Part shown: piece after piece, positions 1 to 8,693 of the stretch
Numbering within the stretch: position 1 is the stretch's first letter
How the letters are laid out: the number at the start of each line of letters is the position of its first letter
Source: Streptomyces liliifuscus
GTDB lineage: Bacteria > Actinomycetota > Actinomycetes > Streptomycetales > Streptomycetaceae
Reading direction: 5' to 3'
Assembly: GCF_016598615.1 (NCBI RefSeq)
Contig: NZ_CP066831.1
Span: forward strand, 7,936,001-8,000,000
DNA: 64,000 nt
Program-made: the position numbers and the translations under genes
The notes under the pieces: generated by a model
What the model saw: the letters and a program-made list of their open reading frames with translations, nothing else
Database searches by the model: none
Told to the model about the DNA's origin: nothing

Positions 1-39
1 TTCGCCGCGTTGCTCGGCGCTGAGCTGCGGAACCGACAT
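1..39 (-). CDS. Start of an unidentified protein (5' end only, cut by the window edge)
   Basis: Only the first 13 codons are in the window (MSVPQLSAEQRGE), read leftwards from an ATG at 39. A strong ribosome binding site, AGGAGG, lies about 8 nt before the ATG, so the start is credible. The gene is divergent from dnaE. Too little is visible to name a family. Confidence 0.6.
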   Translation of the reverse strand, partial: MSVPQLSAEQRGE

Positions 40-286
40 CGCTTGGTGCCTCCTGGTGCAGGTGGTGCATGACAAGTGGGACGGAAAGTGCCGTCCGCCG
101 GAGCGGATGCCTCCGTCGTCTTCCAACGGACGAAGGTACGCGGGAGTGCCCGTTCTCCCCTCACGAAGGTACGGGGGAGACCGCTCCGAGTGTCAGTGCC
201 GAGGCATAGACTTCGACGCTGTCCGCCAGACTGTTCGCAGCCGGTCGGACCGTCGTCGACACCTGTTCTTCTTGGAGGCCGAAGCC

Positions 287-3200
287 GTGTCAAAGCCGCC
301 GTTCACGCACCTGCACGTCCACACCCAGTACTCGCTGCTGGACGGTGCCGCGCGGCTGAAGGACATGTTCGACGCGTGCAACGAGATGGGCATGACCCAT
401 ATCGCGATGTCCGACCACGGCAACCTGCACGGGGCGTACGACTTCTTCCACTCGGCCAAGAAGGCGGGCGTCACGCCGATCATCGGCATCGAGGCGTACG
501 TCGCCCCCGAGTCGCGACGCAACAAGCGGAAGATCAAGTGGGGTCAGCCGCACCAGAAGCGGGACGACGTCTCCGGCTCCGGTGGTTACACGCACAAGAC
601 GATCTGGGCGGCCGACAAGACGGGCCTGCACAACCTGTTCCGGCTGTCCTCGGACGCGTATGCCGAGGGCTGGCTGCAGAAGTGGCCGCGGATGGACAAG
701 GAGACCATTTCCCAGTGGTCCGAGGGGCTGATCGCTTCCACGGGATGTCCTTCTGGTGAGCTGCAGACCCGCTTGCGCCTGGGCCAGTTCGACGAGGCGG
801 TGAAGGCGGCCTCCGAATACCAGGACATCTTCGGCAAGGACCGGTACTTCCTGGAGCTGATGGACCACGGCATCGAGATCGAGAGCCGGGTCCGTGACGA
901 CCTGCTGCGGGTGGGCAAGAAGCTCGGCATCCCGCCGCTGGTGACCAACGACTCGCACTACACGTACGCGCACGAGGCGACCGCGCACGACGCGCTGCTG
1001 TGCATCCAGACCGGCAAGAACCTCTCCGATCCGGACCGCTTCCGGTTCGACGGGACCGGTTACTACCTGAAGTCGACGGACGAGATGTACGCCGTCGACT
1101 CCTCGGAGGCCTGGCAGGAGGGGTGTGCGAACACTCTCCTGGTGGCCGAACAGATCGACACGACGGGCATGTTCGAGGCGAAGAACCTCATGCCCAAGTT
1201 CGACATCCCCGACGGCTTCACCGAGGTCACCTGGTTCCAGGAGGAGGTGCGCCGCGGCATGGCGCGCCGCTTCCCCGGCGGCGTCCCCGACGACCGCCAG
1301 AAGCAGGCCGAGTACGAGATGGACGTCATCATCCAGATGGGGTTCCCGGGGTACTTCCTCGTCGTCGCCGACTTCATCATGTGGGCCAAGAAGCAGGGCA
1401 TCGCGGTCGGCCCCGGCCGTGGTTCCGCGGCCGGTTCGATCGTGTCGTACGCCATGGGCATCACCGACCTCGACCCGATCCCGCACGGCCTGATCTTCGA
1501 GCGGTTCCTCAACCCCGAGCGCGTCTCCATGCCCGACGTCGACATCGACTTCGACGAGCGCAGGCGCGTCGAGGTGATCAGGTATGTGACGGAGAAGTAC
1601 GGGGCCGACAAGGTCGCCATGATCGGCACGTACGGAAAGATCAAGGCGAAGAACGCCATCAAGGACTCCGCGCGCGTGCTGGGCTATCCCTACGCGATGG
1701 GCGACCGGCTCACCAAGGCCATGCCCGCCGACGTCCTCGGCAAGGGCATCGATCTGAACGGCATCACCGACCCCAAGCACCCGCGCTACGGCGAGGCGGG
1801 CGAGATCCGGGGGATGTACGAGAACGAACCGGACGTGAAGAAGGTCATCGACACCGCGAAGGGCGTCGAGGGCCTGGTCCGGCAGATGGGTGTGCACGCG
1901 GCCGGCGTGATCATGTCCAGCGAGCCCATCGTCGACCACGCCCCGGTCTGGGTGCGGCACACCGACAACGTCACGATCACACAGTGGGACTACCCGCAGT
2001 GCGAGTCGCTCGGCCTGCTCAAGATGGACTTCCTGGGCCTGCGCAACCTCACGATCATGGACGACGCCATCAAGATGGTGAAGGCCAACAAGGGCATCGA
2101 CCTGGAGATGCTCGCCCTCCCGCTGGACGACCCCAAGACCTTCGAACTGCTCTGCCGCGGTGACACGCTCGGCGTCTTCCAGTTCGACGGCGGCCCGATG
2201 CGCTCGCTGCTCCGCCAGATGCAGCCCGACAACTTCGAGGACATCTCCGCCGTCTCGGCCCTCTACCGGCCGGGCCCGATGGGCATGAACTCGCACATCA
2301 ACTACGCGGAGCGCAAGAACAAGCGCCAGGAGATCACACCGATCCACAAGGAGCTGGAGGAGCCGCTCGAAGAGGTCCTGGCGGTCACCTACGGCCTGAT
2401 CGTCTATCAGGAGCAGGTCCAGAAGGCCGCCCAGATCATCGCCGGCTACTCGCTCGGCGAGGCCGACATCCTCCGTCGCGTGATGGGCAAGAAGAAGCCC
2501 GAGGAACTGGCGAAGAACTTCGTCCTCTACCAGGCGGGCGCCCGGAAGAACGGCTACAGCGACGAGGCGATCCAGGCCCTGTGGGACGTGCTGGTCCCCT
2601 TCGCCGGATACGCGTTCAACAAGGCCCACTCGGCCGCGTACGGACTGGTCTCGTACTGGACCGGCTATCTGAAGGCGAACTACCCGGCCGAGTACATGGC
2701 CGCGCTGCTCACCTCGGTCAAGGACGACAAGGACAAGTCGGCGGTCTATCTCAACGAGTGCCGGCGCATGAAGATCAAGGTGCTGCCGCCGAACGTCAAC
2801 GAGTCCGAGCAGAACTTCGCCGCGCAGGGCGACGACGTGATCCTCTTCGGCCTCTCGGCGGTGCGCAACGTCGGTACGAACGTCGTCGAGTCGATCATCC
2901 GCAGCCGCAAGGCCAAGGGCAAGTACGGCTCGTTCCCCGACTATCTCGACAAGGTCGAGGCGGCCGCGTGCAACAAGCGCACCACGGAGTCGCTGATCAA
3001 GGCCGGCGCCTTCGACACGATGGGGCACACCCGCAAGGGCCTCACCGCGCACTTCGAGCCGATGATCGACAACGTGGTCGCGGTCAAGCGCAAGGAGGCC
3101 GAGGGCCAGTTCGATCTCTTCGGCGGCATGGGCGAGGACGACAGCAGCGAGCCCGGCTTCGGGCTCGACGTCGAGTTCACCACCGACGAGTGGGACAAGG

Positions 3201-3826
3201 CCTACCTGCTCGCCCAGGAGCGGGAGATGCTCGGCCTGTACGTTTCCGACCACCCGCTCTTCGGCCTGGAGCACGTGCTGTCCGACAAGGCCGACGCGGG
3301 CATCAACCAGCTCACCGGCGGCGAGCACGGGGACGGCGCGGTCGTCACCATCGGCGGCATTATCTCCGGGCTGCAGCGCAAGATGACCAAGCAGGGCAAC
3401 GCCTGGGCGATCGCCACCGTCGAGGACCTCGCGGGCTCCATCGAGTGCATGTTCTTCCCGGCGACCTACCAGCTGGTCTCGACCCAACTCGTCGAGGACG
3501 CGGTGGTGTTCGTCAAGGGACGCCTCGACAAGCGCGAGGACGTGCCCCGGCTCGTCGCGATGGAACTCCAGGTCCCGGACCTGTCGAACGCGGGCACCAA
3601 CGCGCCCGTGATCCTCACCATCCCGGCACTGAAGGTCACTCCGCCGATGATCAGCAGGCTCGGCGAGATCCTCAGCCACCACAAGGGCGAGAGCGAGGTG
3701 CGGATCAGGCTCCAGGGCCCGAGCAAGACCACGGTCCTGCGGCTCGACCGGCACCGGGTGAAGCCGGACCCCGCGCTCTTCGGTGACTTGAAAGTGCTGC
3801 TCGGGCCGTCCTGCCTGGCGGGCTGA
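287..3826 (+). CDS. dnaE: DNA polymerase III subunit alpha (replicative polymerase, DnaE1 type)
   Basis: This is the catalytic subunit of the chromosomal replicase. The product is 1179 aa, the usual length for actinobacterial DnaE1. An N-terminal PHP domain begins within the first 10 residues (HLHVHTQYSLLDGAA, then SDHGNLHGA). The palm carries the metal-binding aspartates in PDVDIDFDERR at about residue 420, and the fingers contain FNKAHSAAYG. A C-terminal OB-fold follows (about 1000-1100, TIGGIISGLQ). The GTG at 287 is chosen because GGAGG lies 8 nt upstream and the PHP domain starts directly after it; the open frame runs further upstream but without family similarity. A possible -10, TAGACT, lies at 207-212. 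A strong hairpin terminator follows the gene. Confidence 0.97.
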   Translation: MSKPPFTHLHVHTQYSLLDGAARLKDMFDACNEMGMTHIAMSDHGNLHGAYDFFHSAKKAGVTPIIGIEAYVAPESRRNKRKIKWGQPHQKRDDVSGSGGYTHKTIWAADKTGLHNLFRLSSDAYAEGWLQKWPRMDKETISQWSEGLIASTGCPSGELQTRLRLGQFDEAVKAASEYQDIFGKDRYFLELMDHGIEIESRVRDDLLRVGKKLGIPPLVTNDSHYTYAHEATAHDALLCIQTGKNLSDPDRFRFDGTGYYLKSTDEMYAVDSSEAWQEGCANTLLVAEQIDTTGMFEAKNLMPKFDIPDGFTEVTWFQEEVRRGMARRFPGGVPDDRQKQAEYEMDVIIQMGFPGYFLVVADFIMWAKKQGIAVGPGRGSAAGSIVSYAMGITDLDPIPHGLIFERFLNPERVSMPDVDIDFDERRRVEVIRYVTEKYGADKVAMIGTYGKIKAKNAIKDSARVLGYPYAMGDRLTKAMPADVLGKGIDLNGITDPKHPRYGEAGEIRGMYENEPDVKKVIDTAKGVEGLVRQMGVHAAGVIMSSEPIVDHAPVWVRHTDNVTITQWDYPQCESLGLLKMDFLGLRNLTIMDDAIKMVKANKGIDLEMLALPLDDPKTFELLCRGDTLGVFQFDGGPMRSLLRQMQPDNFEDISAVSALYRPGPMGMNSHINYAERKNKRQEITPIHKELEEPLEEVLAVTYGLIVYQEQVQKAAQIIAGYSLGEADILRRVMGKKKPEELAKNFVLYQAGARKNGYSDEAIQALWDVLVPFAGYAFNKAHSAAYGLVSYWTGYLKANYPAEYMAALLTSVKDDKDKSAVYLNECRRMKIKVLPPNVNESEQNFAAQGDDVILFGLSAVRNVGTNVVESIIRSRKAKGKYGSFPDYLDKVEAAACNKRTTESLIKAGAFDTMGHTRKGLTAHFEPMIDNVVAVKRKEAEGQFDLFGGMGEDDSSEPGFGLDVEFTTDEWDKAYLLAQEREMLGLYVSDHPLFGLEHVLSDKADAGINQLTGGEHGDGAVVTIGGIISGLQRKMTKQGNAWAIATVEDLAGSIECMFFPATYQLVSTQLVEDAVVFVKGRLDKREDVPRLVAMELQVPDLSNAGTNAPVILTIPALKVTPPMISRLGEILSHHKGESEVRIRLQGPSKTTVLRLDRHRVKPDPALFGDLKVLLGPSCLAG

Positions 3827-3884
3827 ACCGGTGGCCGACGTCTGAGACGGCCCGGACCGGCAGTCGGCAGACGAGAGCATACGA

Positions 3885-3915
3885 GAGGGGCGCATCCGTC
3901 GCGGATGCGCCCCTC
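3885..3915. terminator. Bidirectional hairpin terminator after dnaE
   Basis: The arms GAGGGGCGCATCCG and CGGATGCGCCCCTC form a perfect 14-bp stem around a TCG loop. It lies between dnaE and the convergent small gene at 3973-4152, so it can end transcription from both sides. Confidence 0.85.
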
Positions 3916-3972
3916 GTCGTGCGTCTGGGCTTCGGCAGCCCTCAACAGGCCTCAACAAGCCTGGCGCGGGCC

Positions 3973-4152
3973 TCAGTTGTGGCCGAAGCGCTTCTGGTGC
4001 TTACGGGCAACATCGGCGGGGCTGCCCTGGGCCTGCGACATCGGCGAACGCTGCGCCTCCGCCGAGGACCGGTCTGCCTGCTCCTGCGCGCGCTCGGCCT
4101 GCGAGGAGCGGTCCTGCTGCCCGCCCTGCTTGCGGTTCTTGTTCTTGGCCAT
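3973..4152 (-). CDS. Small hydrophilic protein of unknown function, 59 aa
   Basis: The frame runs from an ATG at 4152 with AGGAGG 8-9 nt upstream. The product is extremely polar: it starts MAKNKNRKQGG, is rich in Gln, Ser, Ala, Glu and Arg through the middle, and ends KHQKRFGHN. There is no membrane segment and no cysteine, and it is probably intrinsically disordered. An in-frame upstream extension to 4284 was rejected because the ribosome binding site sits at the internal ATG. It resembles small conserved Streptomyces proteins without assigned function. It is convergent with dnaE and divergent from the NYN gene. Confidence 0.75.
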   Translation of the reverse strand: MAKNKNRKQGGQQDRSSQAERAQEQADRSSAEAQRSPMSQAQGSPADVARKHQKRFGHN

Positions 4153-4234
4153 GGTGATCTGCCTCCTACGGGGGATCTCGGGGCCAGGGCCGGGACCAGA
4201 CTCACATAGCGCGACAACAAGCGCATTTCGGAGA

Positions 4235-4249
4235 ATTACCGTGCGTAAT
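4235..4249. promoter_or_regulatory. Short palindrome in the divergent promoter region
   Basis: ATTAC-CGTGC-GTAAT is a perfect 5-bp inverted repeat in the only AT-rich patch between the small gene starting at 4152 and the NYN gene starting at 4377. It could be an operator or part of a promoter. No regulator is known from the window. Confidence 0.3.
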
Positions 4250-4376
4250 AAGCCCTGTCGGTGAGTGATCTCCCGATCCGCCACGCCGAAGATCGAGTTC
4301 CGGCCGTTAACCTCCGCAGGGTCGGGCAGACTCGAAGGAAGCCCGAAGCAAACCTCCCGGAAAGAGGGTGGATCGC

Positions 4377-5597
4377 GTGGACCGCTGCATTGTCCTGGTG
4401 GACGCCGGGTACCTGCTCGGGGCTGCTGCCAGTCTTCTCGCCGGGGATTCCTCCCGCTCCCGGATCACCGTCGACCACGCCGCCCTCATCCAGGGCCTGC
4501 GCGAGCGCGCCGAGTCCGACACGGAACGGCCCCTGTTGCGCATCTACTGGTTCGACGGCGCCCCCGACCGCGTACCGCAGCCCGAGCACCGCAGACTGCG
4601 GGTGATGCCGCGGGTCACGGTGCGCCTGGGTGCGCTGACCCGCAGCGACGGGCGCTGGGCGCAGAAGGGTGTGGACGCCGCCATGCACGCCGAGCTCACG
4701 GAGCTGGCGCGCAACCGGGCCTGCTCCGACGTCGTGCTCGTCACCGGGGACGGGGATCTGCTGCCCGGCATGATGGCCGCGAAGGAGCACGGGGTCGCCG
4801 TGCACCTGTGGGCCGTGCAGGCTGCCGACGGCGACTACAACCAGTCCGAGGACCTTGTGGCCGAGGCCGACGAGCGGCGTGTCCTCGACCGCGTCTGGAT
4901 CACCAAGGCCGTACAGGCCAAGGATCTCGGCGGGGTCTGCGCGCCGCCGCCCGTCCCGCGGCCGGAGATCGCCGCGATCCTCTCCGCGCCGTTGCCCGAG
5001 TCCGCGCTGACCTCCGCGGGTGAGCGGCCCTCGCGGGACGCCGAGCACACGCAGGCCGCGCCCAGTGAGAACGGCACGGAGGAGAGGGTGCCGGCCGCAA
5101 AGGGCGGCGTTCCGACGCCGAAGGATCTGGCCGCGTTGCGGGCGCCCGGGACGCATGCGCATCCGCAGCCCGCGAACGCGACGCTGCGGTGGTCCTCCGA
5201 CAAGGGGTGGGTCGACCGGCCCGGTACCGCGGCGGAGTCCGCGGAGGCCGCGCTGCTGCCCACGCTCGCGCAGCTCACGTCGGCCGAGCAGCGGTGGGCC
5301 GATCGTGAGGAGGACATCACGACGGTGGGTGGGGATCCGTACGAGGTCGGGCAGGTTTTTGCCCGGCGGTGGATGGGGCGGTTGTCGGACCAGGCCCAGT
5401 TGCAGAAGCTGTCGACGATGTATCCGCGGGTGCCGCATCGCATCGACGGGGAGTTGTTGCGGTATGCGGCTCGGTTCGGGCTGCTCGCGCACAAGGACGA
5501 TCAGATCGATGAGCATGATCGGTATGCGATTCGGGCGGGGTTCTGGCGGGAGATCGATGTGCGGACCGCGGCCGAACATGCTCCCGCAGGGGAGTAG
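4377..5597 (+). CDS. NYN (PIN-like) domain protein, putative RNase
   Basis: The product is 406 aa. The N-terminal NYN/PIN-like domain has the typical strands and acidic residues: CIVLVDAGYLLG at residues 3-14, the aspartate in GVDAAMHAELTELA, and VLVTGDGDLLPGMMAAKEHG near residue 120. These acidic residues would bind the metal of an RNA-cleaving centre. A Pro/Ala-rich linker (about 190-290) leads to a conserved C-terminal helical domain of about 90 residues (EVGQVFARRWMGRLSDQAQL). The GTG at 4377 is preferred because GAGGG lies 8 nt upstream; the GTG at 4368 would overlap that site. Nuclease activity is inferred from the fold only. Confidence 0.85.
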   Translation: MDRCIVLVDAGYLLGAAASLLAGDSSRSRITVDHAALIQGLRERAESDTERPLLRIYWFDGAPDRVPQPEHRRLRVMPRVTVRLGALTRSDGRWAQKGVDAAMHAELTELARNRACSDVVLVTGDGDLLPGMMAAKEHGVAVHLWAVQAADGDYNQSEDLVAEADERRVLDRVWITKAVQAKDLGGVCAPPPVPRPEIAAILSAPLPESALTSAGERPSRDAEHTQAAPSENGTEERVPAAKGGVPTPKDLAALRAPGTHAHPQPANATLRWSSDKGWVDRPGTAAESAEAALLPTLAQLTSAEQRWADREEDITTVGGDPYEVGQVFARRWMGRLSDQAQLQKLSTMYPRVPHRIDGELLRYAARFGLLAHKDDQIDEHDRYAIRAGFWREIDVRTAAEHAPAGE

Positions 5598-5665
5598 GGG
5601 GTTCGCTGAGGTTGGCTTGCCGCCGGCCTTGGAGGTTGTGTGTTGTCTGCGGGGGTGTGGGGGCT

Positions 5666-5834
5666 TGTCGCGCAGTTCCCCGCGCCCCTGGAGGGGCGTG
5701 AACCGGCGTTGTCGACCGCGGGTTCGTGGGGGTTGCTCGCGCAGTTCCCCGCGCCCCTGACGGGGCACGGGCCTGCGTTGTTCGCTGCGGGGCGTGGGGG
5801 TTGCTCGCGCCGTTCCTCGCGCCCCTGGCGGGGC
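5666..5834. repeat. Three tandem copies of the CGCAGTTCCCCGCGCCCC repeat
   Basis: The 302-bp gap between the NYN gene and the ABC transporter holds three copies (5666-5698, 5732-5766, 5801-5834) at a period of about 70 bp. Each has the core CGCAGTTCCCCGCGCCCCTG followed by a short GGGGC arm that can fold back; the third copy has two substitutions. No open frame here looks coding. The copies follow a gene end and may work as terminators. Confidence 0.8.
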
Positions 5835-5899
5835 CGATATTGGGTGTATGCCCGCCCCGGGCGTCGTTGTGGGGGCGGGACCCCGTACCCTCAGTCCTC

Positions 5900-6931
5900 G
5901 TGAGTATGCGCGCCGCACAGGGAGTCCGGAATGGGCACGGTGGGGATGTCGTGTGCGCGGTGCGGGATCTGACGAAGACCTATCCGGCGGTGCGCGGGCG
6001 GCGCGGAGCACCCGCGACGCCGGAGGTGCGGGCCACCGACGGGGTACGGCTCGACATCCGGCGAGGTGAGATCTTCGGGCTGCTCGGGCCGAACGGAGCG
6101 GGCAAGACCACCCTCGTACGGCAGCTGACCGGGCTGATGCGCCCCGACCGCGGCAGTGTCGAGATCCTCGGCCACGACATCGTGCGCCACCCCGAGCGGG
6201 CGGCGCGGATTCTGGCGTACCTGGGACAGGAGTCCACCGCGCTCGACGAGCTGACCGTGTCACTCGCCGCGGAGACCACCGGGCGGCTGCGCGGGCTCGA
6301 CGTGCGCAGCGCGCGGGCCGAGCGGGACGCGGTCCTGGAGGAGCTGGGGCTCACCGCGCTGGCCTCGCGGCCGCTGAAGAAGCTGTCCGGCGGGCAGCGC
6401 AGACTCGCCTGCTTCGCCACCACACTCGTCGGCGCGCGGCCGCTCCTCGTCCTCGACGAGCCGACCACCGGCATGGACCCCGTCGCCCGCCGTGCCGTCT
6501 GGGGCGCCGTCGACCGGCGCCGGGTCGAGCACGCCACGACGGTCCTCCTGGTCACCCACAACGTCATCGAGGCGGAGACGGTCCTCGACCGGGTCGCCGT
6601 CCTCGACCGGGGCCGCGTCATCGCCTGTGACACCCCCTCCGGGCTGAAGGAGCAGGTCGCAGGCGAGGTGCGCCTCGAACTCGTCTGGCGCGAGCGCGCT
6701 CCCCTCGACGTGCCCGAGGTCGCCGCCCTGCGCGACCGGGCCGTAGAGTCGGGCCGTCGCTGGTCGCTGCGGCTCGCCCCCGAGGAGGCCCGCGCGGCCG
6801 TGGCGGCCGTCACCGGCGGCGCCGCCTTCGCGGCCCTGGACGACTTCACGCTCGCCACGCCGAGCCTGGAGGACGTGTACCTGGCGCTGGGCGGCAGCGC
6901 AGGAAACGTACGGGGGTTGGTCAAGGCATGA
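5900..6931 (+). CDS. ABC transporter ATP-binding protein
   Basis: The product is 343 aa. It holds Walker A (GPNGAGKT, residues 63-70), the signature LSGGQ (162-166) and Walker B (LLVLDEP, 182-188), followed by a C-terminal extension of about 80 aa typical of drug- or antibiotic-export ATPases. It should energise the permease encoded next. The GTG at 5900 has no ribosome binding site; a TACCCT hexamer at 5886-5891 ends 8 nt before it, so the gene may be leaderless. The ATG at 5906 is an alternative. The substrate cannot be told from sequence. Confidence 0.9.
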   Translation: MSMRAAQGVRNGHGGDVVCAVRDLTKTYPAVRGRRGAPATPEVRATDGVRLDIRRGEIFGLLGPNGAGKTTLVRQLTGLMRPDRGSVEILGHDIVRHPERAARILAYLGQESTALDELTVSLAAETTGRLRGLDVRSARAERDAVLEELGLTALASRPLKKLSGGQRRLACFATTLVGARPLLVLDEPTTGMDPVARRAVWGAVDRRRVEHATTVLLVTHNVIEAETVLDRVAVLDRGRVIACDTPSGLKEQVAGEVRLELVWRERAPLDVPEVAALRDRAVESGRRWSLRLAPEEARAAVAAVTGGAAFAALDDFTLATPSLEDVYLALGGSAGNVRGLVKA

Positions 6932-7001
6932 GCGTGCGGGCCTCCACAGCCGTACGGAACAGGTACAGGACGACAGCCGAAGCGAACAGGAGCCGCTCGA
7001 C

Positions 7002-7853
7002 GTGAGTGTCGTACCCGCCGAGGTCCTGCCCGGCGCAGCCCGTGCGGACGGGAGCCGGCCCGGTGATGGCACGGACACGGAGGACGGAGTCCGTGCCGTA
7101 GCCGGGCTCGGGCCGCGCGCGCGGCTCTGGCCGGCCCTGGCCGCCGTCTACCGGGCGCAGCTCTCCCGGGCCCGGGTGGCCCGGATCCCACTGCTGTTCG
7201 TGGCGACCTTCCAGTCCGTCGGGATCATGGTCCTGATGCGCGGGGTCGTGGACGGCGGGGACGAGGCACACGCCGTGGTGGCCGGTTCGTCGGTCCTCGT
7301 GGTCGCGTTCGTGGCGCTCAACCTGCTCGCCCAGTACTTCGGCCAGCTGCGCGCCAGCGGCGGCCTCGACCACTACGCGACGCTGCCCGTGCCACCCGCC
7401 GCCGTCGTGCTCGGCGCGGCCGCCGCGTACGCCTCCTTCACCGTGCCCGGCACCCTCGTCACCGCCGTGGTCGGCTGCATGCTCTTCGGGCTGCCGCTGA
7501 CCCATCTGTGGATCCTCATCGCCGTCATCCCGCTCGCGGGCGCTGCGCTCGCCGGACTCGGGGCGGCGCTCGGACTGCTCGCCCCGCGGCCCGAACTCGC
7601 CACACTGCTCGGACAGTTGGGCATGTCCGCCGCACTGCTGCTCGGCGTACTGCCGCCGGACCGGCTGCCGATGATCGTCCAGTACGCGCGTGACCTGCTG
7701 CCTTCCACGTACGGCGTCGAGGCCTTCGCGCTGGCCTTCGGGGCGAACCCGGACTGGGGTGTCGTCCTGCTCGACCTCGCCGTGTGCGCGGGCGTCGGCG
7801 TCGCCTCGCTGGCCGTGGCGACCTGGGCCTACCGCCGGGCGGCCGTCCGGTGA
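7002..7853 (+). CDS. ABC transporter permease (ABC-2 type)
   Basis: The product is 283 aa with about six hydrophobic segments between residues 55 and 280, and a polar N-terminal stretch of about 50 aa. AGGAG lies before the GTG at 7002. It follows the ATPase gene by 70 nt in the same direction, so the two probably form one export complex with the ATPase on the cytoplasmic side. Family and orientation support an exporter of the ABC-2 class, but the substrate is unknown. Confidence 0.85.
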   Translation: MSVVPAEVLPGAARADGSRPGDGTDTEDGVRAVAGLGPRARLWPALAAVYRAQLSRARVARIPLLFVATFQSVGIMVLMRGVVDGGDEAHAVVAGSSVLVVAFVALNLLAQYFGQLRASGGLDHYATLPVPPAAVVLGAAAAYASFTVPGTLVTAVVGCMLFGLPLTHLWILIAVIPLAGAALAGLGAALGLLAPRPELATLLGQLGMSAALLLGVLPPDRLPMIVQYARDLLPSTYGVEAFALAFGANPDWGVVLLDLAVCAGVGVASLAVATWAYRRAAVR

Positions 7854-7887
7854 CGCGGCTGACAGGCGGGCCTGGCACGATGTCGGT

Positions 7888-8523
7888 GTGACCGCACCGC
7901 TGACTCCGCCTCCACAGCCGAACCACCAGCCTCCGCACCACGTCTGGCAGGCGCCGCCCCCCGGGTACGCGCCCGGTCATGAGGAGGACGGCCCCGGGAT
8001 GAAGACCGAACTGCGCGAGGCCGCCGTCATCACGGTCGCGACGGCGATCGGCGGCGTACTGCTCGGACTGCTGTGGTGCTGGCTGGCGCCGCGTGTGCCG
8101 CTGGTCTCGGACGGCGCGGCGGTCTACCCCAAGGATGTGGAGGGGGAGCAGGTCATCGGCGTGGACGGCACCTTCTCCCTGCTCGCGGTCGGCTTCGGCC
8201 TGGTCACCGCGGTGGTCGTCTTCCTGCTGCGGCGTCGCGGCGGCATCCCGCTGATCGTCGCGCTCACCGTCGGAGGCATCCTCGCCTCCCTGCTCGCCTG
8301 GCGCCTGGGCATCTGGCTCGGCCCCACCCAGGACGTGATCGCCCACGCCAAGGAGGCCGGCAAGGGCGTCACCTTCGACGCCCCCCTCGAACTCAACGCC
8401 AAGGGCGCCCTGCTCGCCTGGTCCGTCTCGGCCCTCCTGGTCCACCTGGGCCTGACAGCCCTGTTCGCCCCGAGAGACCCGGACCCGTACGGCCAGCCCC
8501 AGTTCCCTCAGAGCGGCCCGTAA
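7888..8523 (+). CDS. Membrane protein, DUF2567-like
   Basis: The product is 211 aa. A Pro/His/Gln-rich N-terminus of about 40 aa precedes four hydrophobic segments: AVITVATAIGGVLLGLLWCW, LLAVGFGLVTAVVVFLLRR, LIVALTVGGILASLLAWRLG and LLAWSVSALLVHLGLTALF. This resembles the actinobacterial DUF2567 family, recognised from memory. The GTG at 7888 lies 34 nt after the ABC permease stop, so it may belong to the same unit. No function is known. Confidence 0.75.
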   Translation: MTAPLTPPPQPNHQPPHHVWQAPPPGYAPGHEEDGPGMKTELREAAVITVATAIGGVLLGLLWCWLAPRVPLVSDGAAVYPKDVEGEQVIGVDGTFSLLAVGFGLVTAVVVFLLRRRGGIPLIVALTVGGILASLLAWRLGIWLGPTQDVIAHAKEAGKGVTFDAPLELNAKGALLAWSVSALLVHLGLTALFAPRDPDPYGQPQFPQSGP

Positions 8524-8555
8524 GGGGCGCGGGGAACCGCGCGAGCAACCCCCAC
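8522..8555. repeat. Dispersed palindromic repeat, inverted copy
   Basis: AAGGGGCGCGGGGAACCGCG and the following bases are an inverted copy of the repeat described at 5666-5834. It begins at the stop codon of the DUF2567-like gene and lies between two convergent genes, a position suited to a terminator. Confidence 0.75.
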
Positions 8556-8577
8556 GCACCCGCAGCTGAAGGCGGTC

Positions 8578-8652
8578 CTACGCCGGGCGGTGCCCGTGGT
8601 TGGACCGCCCCTTCTTGACCCGCCACTTCCGCTTGCGCGTCTTCTTCGACAT
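8578..8652 (-). CDS. Ribosomal protein bL37-like, 24 aa
   Basis: A 24-codon gene read leftwards from an ATG at 8652. The product starts MSKKTRKRKWRVKK and ends with the block NHGHRP plus Ala. Length, charge and the NHG-x-RP ending match the 24-aa mycobacterial large-subunit protein bL37 (NHGKRP near its end, from memory). A promoter-like pair lies just upstream: TCGACG at 8684-8689 and TAAGTA at 8661-8666, spaced 17 bp, so the mRNA may be leaderless; there is no convincing ribosome binding site. It follows the YbaK gene in the same direction by 41 nt. Confidence 0.7.
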   Translation of the reverse strand: MSKKTRKRKWRVKKGRSNHGHRPA

Positions 8653-8660
8653 GCCCTCGG

Positions 8661-8689
8661 TACTTAACCGAAAACGGGCACCCCGTCGA
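8661..8689 (-). promoter_or_regulatory. Putative promoter of the bL37-like gene
   Basis: Read on the minus strand, a -35-like TCGACG (8684-8689) and a -10-like TAAGTA (8661-8666) are separated by 17 bp. The start codon at 8652 lies 8 nt after the -10, so transcription could begin at or next to the ATG. Confidence 0.45.
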
Positions 8690-8693
8690 GGGG

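Noticed and set aside
290..3958. A very long open frame antisense to dnaE (over 1200 codons)
   Set aside because: It is the usual reading-frame shadow of a high-GC gene. The product is Arg/Val/Asp/His-rich without domains, while the plus strand encodes a complete DnaE.
5666..5834. CRISPR-like spacing of repeats
   Set aside because: Only three copies with related flanks, no unique spacers, no cas genes, and the same repeat occurs singly all over the window.
6928..7004. A 25-codon frame overlapping the ABC ATPase stop (ATGA) and ending at the permease start
   Set aside because: The arrangement is suggestive of coupling, but the peptide (MSVRASTAVRNRYRTT...) has no recognisable feature. It may only serve translation coupling; not supported as a gene.
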